Shown piece by piece: positions 8,643 through 14,663 of a stretch of 24,912 bases of DNA. The stretch is from Bacteroidales bacterium (GTDB lineage: Bacteria > Bacteroidota > Bacteroidia > Bacteroidales > Muribaculaceae): NCBI GenBank assembly GCA_004552725.1, contig SFNM01000022.1, positions 1 through 24,912 on the forward strand, written 5' to 3'. Every line of letters begins with the position of its first letter. Position 1 is the stretch's first letter. The translations under genes and the position numbers were made by a program. Below the pieces are notes generated by a model. The model was given only the letters and a program-made list of their open reading frames with translations, had not been told where the DNA came from and ran no database searches.

Positions 8643-8656
8643 AGCTATATTTTTTG

Positions 8657-8687
8657 CAAATGTAGCAAAAAAAGCGCAAACAGCAAA
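8657..8687 (-). promoter_or_regulatory. Promoter of the RAYT gene
   Basis: On the minus strand, TTTG (8684-8687) is followed after 19 nt by TACATTTG (8657-8664), a full consensus match. It lies between the right repeat (from 8692) and the ATG at 8642, so the transposase carries its own promoter inside the unit. This also decides the start codon. Confidence 0.75.
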
Positions 8688-8691
8688 ATGG

Positions 8692-8801
8692 CGCACCGCA
8701 GCTCGGCTTCCGCCTCGCCACAGGACTCAAGGCCACATACCCTTGCCTCCACCTTCGCCCGCCGCGGGTCCTGTGGCGAGGCGGAAGCCGAGCTACGGCG
8801 C
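8692..8801. repeat. Right REP-like palindrome flanking the transposase
   Basis: This is an imperfect palindrome of 110 bp: arm 8692-8732, spacer of 29 nt, arm 8762-8801. It shares the core CCGCCTCGCCACAGGAC and GTCCTGTGGCGAGGCGG with the left copy, and the pairing extends through GCTCGGCTTCC/GGAAGCCGAGC. It ends 21 nt before the -33 element of the EEP gene promoter. Confidence 0.85.
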
Positions 8802-8822
8802 AAAAATTTAATCACTTTTTAA

Positions 8823-8853
8823 TTTGCGAATTGGAAAAAAAGTTGTAACTTTG
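8823..8853 (+). promoter_or_regulatory. Promoter of the EEP/T9SS-protein operon
   Basis: TTTG (8823-8826), 19 nt, TAACTTTG (8846-8853) is a full match to the Bacteroidetes consensus. Bases 8829-8854 are 24/26 identical to the receptor-operon promoter (508-533), including the AATTGG-A-rich spacer. Confidence 0.8.
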
Positions 8854-8899
8854 GGGTGCAAACTTTTTTGTGAAAAACACCAACGACTGCAGTTATTCT

Positions 8900-9937
8900 A
8901 TGCTAAAACGCTTTATTTTTGCAACCCTTTTAGTAAGCCTCTGTTGCTCAATTACTTACGCTCAGCGCACGGGTATCCAAGCCGTGGGCATCGCTTTCTA
9001 TAACCTTGAAAACCTCTTCGACACTATCCCCAACAACCCGCTCGGCCGTGACCTCGAGTACACTCCCGACGGCAAAAATCAGTGGAATAGTCGCAAGTAT
9101 TATAACAAGCTCCACAACTTGGCTTTCGCCATCTCCAACCTCACCACCAAGGCCACGCCCAACGGTCCGGCCATCATCGGTGTGTCCGAAGTGGAGAATC
9201 GCACGGTGCTGCAAGACCTTGTGGCTCAGCCCGAAATCGCCAAGTGGAATCTGCAAATCTGCCACCACGACTCGCCAGACCGCCGCGGCATCGACGTGGG
9301 CTTGCTCTACAACCCGCGCTACTTCAAGGTGGAGAACGTGACCAACCACACCCTCACCGCCGTGCCCTTCGCCACCCGCGACCAAATGTGCGTGGTAGGC
9401 TCGCTGATGGGCCAACGCGTGGGCATCATCGTCAACCACTGGCCCTCGCGCCTCGGTGGCCAAGAGCAATCGTCGCCTAACCGCGAAGCCGCTGCCGCTC
9501 TCTGCCGCGAAATCGCCGACTCGCTATGGCGCGTCGACCCCAACATGGGTGTAATCATCATGGGCGACCTCAACGACGACCCCCAAGACAAATCCTGCGC
9601 TAAGGTACTGGACGCCAAGCGCTCGCGCGACGATGTCGACGCCCACGGCTTCTACAACCCCTTCTGGAAGATGCTCGACGACGGCATCGGCACCCTCGCC
9701 TACAAGAGCGCGTGGAACCTGTTCGACCAAATCATCCTCTCCGGAAATTTGGCCAACGGCGACGAACAAATGTGGCACTTCCAGCGTTCTATCGTACATA
9801 ACCACGACTTCTTGCGCGACACCGAAGGCACCCGCCAAGGCTACCCGCTGCGCACCTTCGCCTCCGGCTCGTACCTCAACGGCTACTCCGACCACTTCCC
9901 CACCGAAATCATCCTGGTGCGCAAAGTAATCCGCTAA
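8900..9937 (+). CDS. Exported endonuclease/exonuclease/phosphatase (EEP) family protein
   Basis: From the ATG at 8900 the product has 345 aa and opens directly with a signal peptide (MLKRFIFATLLVSLCCSITYA). A GTG at 8870 would add ten residues in front of it and is less likely. The EEP/DNase I-type active site is visible in order: FYNLENLFD (Asn35, Glu37), GVSEVENR (Glu97/Glu99), HHDSPDRRGIDVGLLYNP, VNHWPSR (His180), MGDLNDDP (Asp223, Asn225) and a final SDHFP (Asp331, His332). Such metal-dependent hydrolases cleave phosphodiester or phosphomonoester bonds. The signal peptide places it outside the cytoplasm, and no lipobox is seen. It is the first gene of a two-gene unit and shares its promoter sequence with the receptor operon. 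A nuclease role in feeding the receptor system is inference; an inositol-phosphate or lipid phosphatase role is possible. Confidence 0.9.
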   Translation: MLKRFIFATLLVSLCCSITYAQRTGIQAVGIAFYNLENLFDTIPNNPLGRDLEYTPDGKNQWNSRKYYNKLHNLAFAISNLTTKATPNGPAIIGVSEVENRTVLQDLVAQPEIAKWNLQICHHDSPDRRGIDVGLLYNPRYFKVENVTNHTLTAVPFATRDQMCVVGSLMGQRVGIIVNHWPSRLGGQEQSSPNREAAAALCREIADSLWRVDPNMGVIIMGDLNDDPQDKSCAKVLDAKRSRDDVDAHGFYNPFWKMLDDGIGTLAYKSAWNLFDQIILSGNLANGDEQMWHFQRSIVHNHDFLRDTEGTRQGYPLRTFASGSYLNGYSDHFPTEIILVRKVIR

Positions 9938-9979
9938 CCCCCTACCCCACAGCAACTTACTAACCAATTCTATATCGAT

Positions 9980-12487
9980 ATGAAAAAATTTTTACTTTCA
10001 TTAGCTCTCGTGCTTGGCCTGTCGAGCGCCGCTTCCGCAGTGGTGATTCCCGGCGAAGGTGAAGCATGGAACACCTATTCGTGGACCGAAACCACGGATG
10101 ATGCCGCCAAGGTAATCAAGTACGAAACCACTGCCCAAAGCTACACCCTGACTTTGAACAAAGGCACTTCCTCCAGCGACCTAGCTCAAGCTAACCCTGC
10201 CAATACTAATGGCCACATCCGCGTGTATGCCGGTTCGACTTTCACCATCTCCGGCACCACCGCTTTCACCAAGGTAACCGTTACCGTGGCATCCAACAGC
10301 AAGGCTGTTTCCGCCACCGCTTCTGAAGGTTGGACCCTCGAAGGCGACGTAACTACTAAGGACGGCTCCACCTTCTCGTTCGTATCCGCTACCCCTCAAA
10401 CCGCCATCACTTTCGACGGTGACGGCAAGCAGCTCCGCCTGAGCGCCCTCGAAATCTTAGCCAACGGCGACACCCCCGTTGATCCCGATCCCACTCCCGA
10501 TCCCGATCCCGAAGAACCCGGCGAATACACCACCCTCGAGCTCCTCGACCCCACTGACTCCGCAACTCCTATCGTTGAAGGCGGCATCACTATCGAAGGC
10601 GACCTCCCCGAAGGCCTCAGCTACATTTGGACTTGGAAAACTTACAACAGCTCTTCCTACCTCTATGCCAGCGCTTACGCCAACAAAGTAGCTTACGCTG
10701 CCACCAGCTACGCTTGGACTCCCGCTTTCACTCCCGTCAACGGCACAGCAGTTACCGCTGAATTTGAACACACTTACAAGTTCGAATCCAACGCCGCCAG
10801 CCTCTGGAAATTCGTTGTTCGCGAAGAAGGTTCCTCCGACATCACCGAACTCACCATCCCCGAATGGGGCACCGGCAGCGACTGGAATTTCGTTTCCTCC
10901 GGCGAAATCGACCTCAGCGCCTTCGAAGGCAAGAAGATCCAAGTAGGCTTCAAGTATGTATCCTCCACCGAAAGCGCCGGCACCTGGGAAATCCGCAGCC
11001 TCGTGCTCTCCACCGACGGCGACTTCGACGTGGAAATCCCTGAAGAAAAAGACGTTGTAGTTGACAACATCGCCGCCGCCCTCAAACAATGCACCACCGA
11101 AGGCACTGCCAACGTAGTCATCAACAACCCTGTAACCGTGGTTTACCAAAACGGCCGCTACCTCTGGGTAAGCGACGCCACCGGCAACATCCTCCTCTAC
11201 GGTGACATCGACGACATCTACTTTGACGGCGACGTTATCCCCGCCGGCATCAAAGGCACCGCCATCAACTACAGCCAAGGCCAATTCCAACTCAAAGACC
11301 TCGAACCCGAATCCTTCCTCGAAGCTACCCCCGGCACTCCCGTGGCTCCCAACCAAATCGCCGTTGAAGAACTCAGCGCTGACCTCGTTAACCAATACGT
11401 AGTCATCACCGGCGCCACAGTCGCCGCCGCTGACAAGGATAACACCTTCACCGTCACCGATGAAACCGGCTCCTGCACCCTCTTCAACCAATTCTGGAAC
11501 GAAGCTTACTACGACGTAGTCGACGTGCCCGAAGGTACCGACATCACCGTTTACGCTATGGTAAACGTTTACAAAGGCGCTGCCCAACTCTACCCCGTAA
11601 GATTTGACGGCGGCGTAGAACGCGTAGCTGCTCCCGAATTCTCCATCGAAGGTGGCCAAGTGACCAAAGGCACCCAAGTAGCACTCACCTCCGCTACCGA
11701 AGGCGCTACCATCCACTACACCATCGACGGCACCGAACCCACCTCCACTTCCACCGTTTACTCCGAACCCATCATTTTGGTATTCGACGTAACCATCAAG
11801 GCTATCGCCGTGAAAGAAGGCATGGCTGATTCCGACGTCAACGAAGCCACCTTCACCGTCGTTGAACCCGTTGAAGGCAACGAAGCTTACTTCCCCTTCG
11901 CCACCGTTGACCCCTCCAACTACGGCTTCGACATGACCGACCACACCGACTACACCAAGCCGCAAACCATTAAGATTCAGGACCAACCCATCACCGTGGC
12001 TCCCGTCAGCATCTCCATCGCCAAGGGTGCAAGCGCTGACGGCGGCGCATTCTACCGTCCTCAAGACGCTGAAGGTAAAGAATGCTTCTGGACCCTCCGC
12101 TTCTACAAGAAAGCCATCATGACCATCTCCGCTATGTCCGGCTACGAAATCAAATCCGTATCCTTCGAATTCGAAGCAGCCAAACATGGCGTTTACCTCG
12201 CTAAATGCGACTTCAACTCCGGCGAATTCAATGCCGAAACCGGCGTTTGGACCGGCAACGCTGAATCCCTCGAAATCGACGGCCTCAAAAACGACGGCGG
12301 CACCATTTCCTTCAAGTCAATCACCGTTACCTTCGACAAACCCGACAGCGCTCTCGACATCGAAGACAACCAAGATGCTCCCGTAGAATTCTACAACCTC
12401 CAAGGTGTACGCATCAACGGCGAACTGACCCCCGGCCTCTACATCCGTCGCCAAGGCACCGCCACCTCCAAAGTAATCATCCGCTAA
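9980..12487 (+). CDS. Secreted multidomain protein with anchor-J, OB-like, chitobiase-C-like domains and T9SS-type tail
   Basis: This 835-aa protein has a signal peptide (MKKFLLSLALVLGLSSAASA). Regions in order: a beta domain (~24-165); a DPDPTPDPDPEEP linker; a choice-of-anchor-J-like sandwich (~184-350; IDLSAFEGKKIQVGFKY, SAGTWEIRSLVL) very like the modules in the two lipoproteins upstream; a paired OB-like region (~360-548; NGRYLWVSDATGNILLYGDI, TFTVTDETGSCTLF); a chitobiase/beta-hexosaminidase C-terminal-type domain (~550-628; GATIHYTIDGTEPTSTSTVY); a further beta domain (~635-780); and a C-terminal tail (~800-835; VEFYNLQGVRI, TPGLYIRRQG, KVIIR) matching the T9SS sorting-domain pattern. 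No catalytic motif is recognised. It lies 42 nt after the EEP gene with no promoter between, and a terminator follows. A secreted or surface-attached binding protein is the best guess. Confidence 0.85.
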   Translation: MKKFLLSLALVLGLSSAASAVVIPGEGEAWNTYSWTETTDDAAKVIKYETTAQSYTLTLNKGTSSSDLAQANPANTNGHIRVYAGSTFTISGTTAFTKVTVTVASNSKAVSATASEGWTLEGDVTTKDGSTFSFVSATPQTAITFDGDGKQLRLSALEILANGDTPVDPDPTPDPDPEEPGEYTTLELLDPTDSATPIVEGGITIEGDLPEGLSYIWTWKTYNSSSYLYASAYANKVAYAATSYAWTPAFTPVNGTAVTAEFEHTYKFESNAASLWKFVVREEGSSDITELTIPEWGTGSDWNFVSSGEIDLSAFEGKKIQVGFKYVSSTESAGTWEIRSLVLSTDGDFDVEIPEEKDVVVDNIAAALKQCTTEGTANVVINNPVTVVYQNGRYLWVSDATGNILLYGDIDDIYFDGDVIPAGIKGTAINYSQGQFQLKDLEPESFLEATPGTPVAPNQIAVEELSADLVNQYVVITGATVAAADKDNTFTVTDETGSCTLFNQFWNEAYYDVVDVPEGTDITVYAMVNVYKGAAQLYPVRFDGGVERVAAPEFSIEGGQVTKGTQVALTSATEGATIHYTIDGTEPTSTSTVYSEPIILVFDVTIKAIAVKEGMADSDVNEATFTVVEPVEGNEAYFPFATVDPSNYGFDMTDHTDYTKPQTIKIQDQPITVAPVSISIAKGASADGGAFYRPQDAEGKECFWTLRFYKKAIMTISAMSGYEIKSVSFEFEAAKHGVYLAKCDFNSGEFNAETGVWTGNAESLEIDGLKNDGGTISFKSITVTFDKPDSALDIEDNQDAPVEFYNLQGVRINGELTPGLYIRRQGTATSKVIIR

Positions 12488-12506
12488 TCCTCCCCACCCT
12501 CAATAC

Positions 12507-12536
12507 AAAAGCCCGCCCCTCCCGGCGGGCTTTTTT
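12507..12536 (+). terminator. Rho-independent terminator after the T9SS-protein gene
   Basis: GCCCGCC (12511-12517), 6-nt loop, GGCGGGC (12524-12530), then T6 (12531-12536). The preceding AAAA extends the stem, so it may also act for transcription from the right (the xerD operon, ending at 12626). Confidence 0.9.
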
Positions 12537-12569
12537 CATACCCCACCCCGCCACCGCGCAGGGTGGACG

Positions 12570-12622
12570 AATAGGCCTAATTAGCCTAATTGGGCCTATT
12601 CACAAGGAGTGCCTATTCACAA
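12570..12622. repeat. 31-bp near-perfect palindrome overlapping GCCTA-type tandem repeats
   Basis: Arms 12570-12584 and 12586-12600 are inverted repeats of 15 bp with one mismatch around a single central base. The same stretch can be read as four spaced units starting GCCTA at 12575, 12584, 12594 and 12611. The last two are exact 12-bp direct copies (GCCTATTCACAA). It sits between a terminator and the 3' end of xerD (stop at 12626). It could be a protein-binding site, a terminator for the xerD operon, or remains of a small repeat. Confidence 0.6.
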
Positions 12623-12625
12623 TGG

Positions 12626-13525
12626 TCAGTGGCTGTAGCGCGGGTGGTGGGCCAGGATTTCGGCGCGGAGGTGCGACGAGTCGAGATGCAGGTAGATTTC
12701 CGTGGTGGCCAGGCTTTCGTGGCCGAGCATTTGCTGGATGGCGCGCAGGTTGGCACCGCCTTCGAGCAGGTGAGTGGCGAATGAGTGGCGCAGAGTGTGC
12801 GGTGAGATGGTGCGCGTGATGCCGGCGTCGGTAGCCGCTCGCCGAAGCATGATAAAGACCATTTGGCGGGTCATACGACGCCCGCGCACATTGAGAAAGA
12901 TAAATCCCTCCTCGCCGGGTTTTACGTCGATTACAGAGCGTTCTGAAGCCATATACAAGCGAATGGCTTGTATTGAGGCCGGCGACATAGGCACCAACCG
13001 CTCCTTGCGGCCCTTCCCTCGCACCAAAAGAATCTGCTGCTCAAAGTCAATATTGGCCAATTCCATATTGACCAGTTCGCTCACGCGCAAGCCGCAGCCA
13101 TAGAGTGTTTCGATGATGGCGCGATTGCGCAAGCCGGTCGCTCCGGCTGTGTCAATACATTCAATCATGCGGTCGATTTCGTCTACGGAGAGCACCTCGG
13201 GAAGGTGCTGTTCAAGCCGCGGAGATTGGAGCAACAGAGCCGGATTGCCCTCGATAATGTTCTCCATTTTCATAAAGCGGAAAAGGCTTTTGATGCCCGA
13301 GATGGTGCGCGCCACCGAGCGCGGCGAGATACCCAAGGCACAAAGGTCGGCCACGAACTCCTCCAAGTCAACAATTTGAACATCTTCAAACGCTATCGAC
13401 CGCTCCACGAGAAATTGATTGATGCAATCGGCATCGCGCAGGTAGGCTTCGCGGGTATTATCGGTCAAACCGCGTTCAAGCAACATAAATGCCTCATATC
13501 GAGGGCGAATAGCATCGTAATTCAT
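12626..13525 (-). CDS. xerD: Tyrosine recombinase XerD
   Basis: The 299-aa length is the usual one. An N-terminal SAM-like core-binding domain spans ~1-95, and the catalytic domain has all expected residues: Arg147 (CGLRVSEL), Lys171 (RGKGRKERLVP), His243-x-x-Arg246 (HTLRHSFATHLLEGGANL), His269 (MLGHESLATT) and nucleophile Tyr278 (EIYLHLD). Xer recombinases resolve chromosome dimers at dif near the terminus; in Bacteroidetes XerC and XerD paralogues are similar, so the D assignment is by overall resemblance. It is the last gene of a four-gene minus-strand operon: its ATG overlaps the stop of the DUF4294 gene (ATGA, 13522-13525). The usual housekeeping context and complete frame argue against a mobile-element integrase. 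Confidence 0.9.
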   Translation of the reverse strand: MNYDAIRPRYEAFMLLERGLTDNTREAYLRDADCINQFLVERSIAFEDVQIVDLEEFVADLCALGISPRSVARTISGIKSLFRFMKMENIIEGNPALLLQSPRLEQHLPEVLSVDEIDRMIECIDTAGATGLRNRAIIETLYGCGLRVSELVNMELANIDFEQQILLVRGKGRKERLVPMSPASIQAIRLYMASERSVIDVKPGEEGFIFLNVRGRRMTRQMVFIMLRRAATDAGITRTISPHTLRHSFATHLLEGGANLRAIQQMLGHESLATTEIYLHLDSSHLRAEILAHHPRYSH

Positions 13526-14145
13526 AGCGCTCCTTGCTCGATGAGGGTAGCCACACGGTCGAGAATAGCATCTTTGCGGTCGGTAGCGGGCTTAAACTCG
13601 CTTTTGAGGCTCACACCGAACAGTTTGCCAAACCCCTGCCAAAAAGTAGCACGAAACGAGCCCAAAAACGCCTTCACAATCTCGTAACTGCTCTGATTTG
13701 TCTCGCGCTGAATGAGTTTTACCAACACCTTCGCCTGCGAACGGCTGAATTTCTTCAACACCGGCTTGTATTGCGCAAAAAGTGCATCCTCCATATCGCT
13801 GAGATACTTGCGCCGCTCACGGTCGGTAGGAAAAGTCTCCACATACTCGTAGGTCTCGACGAGCGTTTCGGCTATGAGTTTGGCGTATGGTAGGGTGAGG
13901 CGAACATCGCGCACGGTGCGCCAATAGAATTGCTCCTCCTTGCGATTGCGGAAGTGCAACTCGTTGAAGCAAGTGATTTCGCTGAGCATCAGCACCAAGA
14001 TGGTATCTCCATCCTCCACGCGATACGTATAACCCTGATAATAAGGGTTGCGACCCGTGCCGGGGTTGTCGAGCGTATGGCGCGACCCGGCCAAGGACCA
14101 CAATGATGCAACGAGCAAAGCGATGACAACGAAGAGAGAACGCAT
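13522..14145 (-). CDS. DUF4294 family exported protein
   Basis: The 207-aa product has a signal peptide or N-terminal anchor (MRSLFVVIALLVASLWSLAG) and then a mostly helical, charged domain. It includes EQFYWRTVRDVRLTLPYAKL, ETYEYVETFPTDRERRKYLS and FSRSQAKVLVKLIQRETNQS, which match what I know of DUF4294, a Bacteroidetes-specific family of unknown function. It starts 4 nt after the gene before it and overlaps xerD by 4 nt, so translation is probably coupled. Its export suggests a periplasmic or envelope role; nothing in the sequence shows enzyme activity. Confidence 0.85.
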   Translation of the reverse strand: MRSLFVVIALLVASLWSLAGSRHTLDNPGTGRNPYYQGYTYRVEDGDTILVLMLSEITCFNELHFRNRKEEQFYWRTVRDVRLTLPYAKLIAETLVETYEYVETFPTDRERRKYLSDMEDALFAQYKPVLKKFSRSQAKVLVKLIQRETNQSSYEIVKAFLGSFRATFWQGFGKLFGVSLKSEFKPATDRKDAILDRVATLIEQGAL

Positions 14146-14149
14146 CTTA

Positions 14150-14659
14150 TCAAAATTTTACTTCAAATGTTTGGCGAGGCAAATGCTTGTGACCCACATA
14201 GATAGTAATATCCGGATTGCGGTAGAGATGGCCGTACTGACGCGAGGAAAAAGCGTCAACGGCCCCATTGGCCGGGTTGAGAAAAATCGCATTGGCGGCA
14301 TCCGGACACACCCTCAGCGAGTCGCAGATAAGCAAATCAGCACGCCCATCCACAATCTCGGCTTTCGGCGCGGCCATCGCCACCACTCGCTTCAGAAGCG
14401 CTGCCGTTTCTGCCTCGGCTACGATAGCCACCGTGGCCGGTCGCAGTTCCACAATCACTCGGAAAAGCATGCGCAAGCGTTGCTTTGAGATGGTGCGAAC
14501 GCGCAGTTGGCGTCGGAGTGCATCGAGTTGTTCGTAAGCATAAAAACCATACTTGCGAGGCGGATTGAGCACCTCGCACACAAAGCGGAAGGCATACGGC
14601 GAATGGATGCCGAACCCGCGACTATGGCGCCAACGACGAAACCTCTTTGCAAATCGCAT
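14150..14659 (-). CDS. SAM-methyltransferase-like protein, probably degenerate (Bacteroidetes-specific)
   Basis: The 169-aa product opens with FRRWRHSRGFGIHSPYAFRF and a YYAYEQL-like segment (YGFYAYEQLDALRRQL), an N-terminal signature I associate with a Bacteroidetes family annotated as class I SAM-dependent methyltransferases (compare GxGIHSPF). The usual glycine-rich SAM loop is missing; where it should be the protein reads RPATVAIVAEAETAALLKRV, and an acidic strand follows (ADLLICDS). The protein is also shorter than typical members. It may therefore have lost methyl transfer while keeping the fold. It has no signal peptide. It lies 4 nt after the yfhO-like gene and 4 nt before the DUF4294 gene. 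Confidence 0.6.
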   Translation of the reverse strand: MRFAKRFRRWRHSRGFGIHSPYAFRFVCEVLNPPRKYGFYAYEQLDALRRQLRVRTISKQRLRMLFRVIVELRPATVAIVAEAETAALLKRVVAMAAPKAEIVDGRADLLICDSLRVCPDAANAIFLNPANGAVDAFSSRQYGHLYRNPDITIYVGHKHLPRQTFEVKF

Positions 14660-14663
14660 ATTA

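Larger units (their letters stand above)
7582..8801 (-). mobile_element. REP-RAYT-REP unit of about 1.2 kb
   Basis: A single Y1 transposase gene with its own promoter is bounded by two palindromes, 7582-7694 and 8692-8801. The inner arms (7654-7694 and the reverse complement of 8692-8732) match at 40 of 41 positions, and the two whole palindromes align in the same orientation, including part of the spacer (CCACA, ACCCTTGCC). There is no sign of a second gene. It lies between the terminator of one operon (7535-7564) and the promoter of the next (8823-8853), so it has not broken a gene. RAYTs are usually single-copy, domesticated-looking relatives of IS200/IS605 that disperse REP sequences; whether this one is active is unknown. 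Confidence 0.75.

Noticed and set aside
8643..8696. Upstream ATG of the transposase frame (18 extra residues)
   Set aside because: It lies inside the flanking palindrome and upstream of the consensus promoter at 8657-8687, so it would not be transcribed from that promoter.
12570..12600. dif site for XerD
   Set aside because: dif has two 11-bp arms around a 6-bp centre; this palindrome has 15-bp arms around one base, and no similarity to known dif arms is apparent.
12590..12784. Plus-strand small frames at the xerD 3' end
   Set aside because: They lie antisense to the conserved C-terminal catalytic part of XerD and have no start context.
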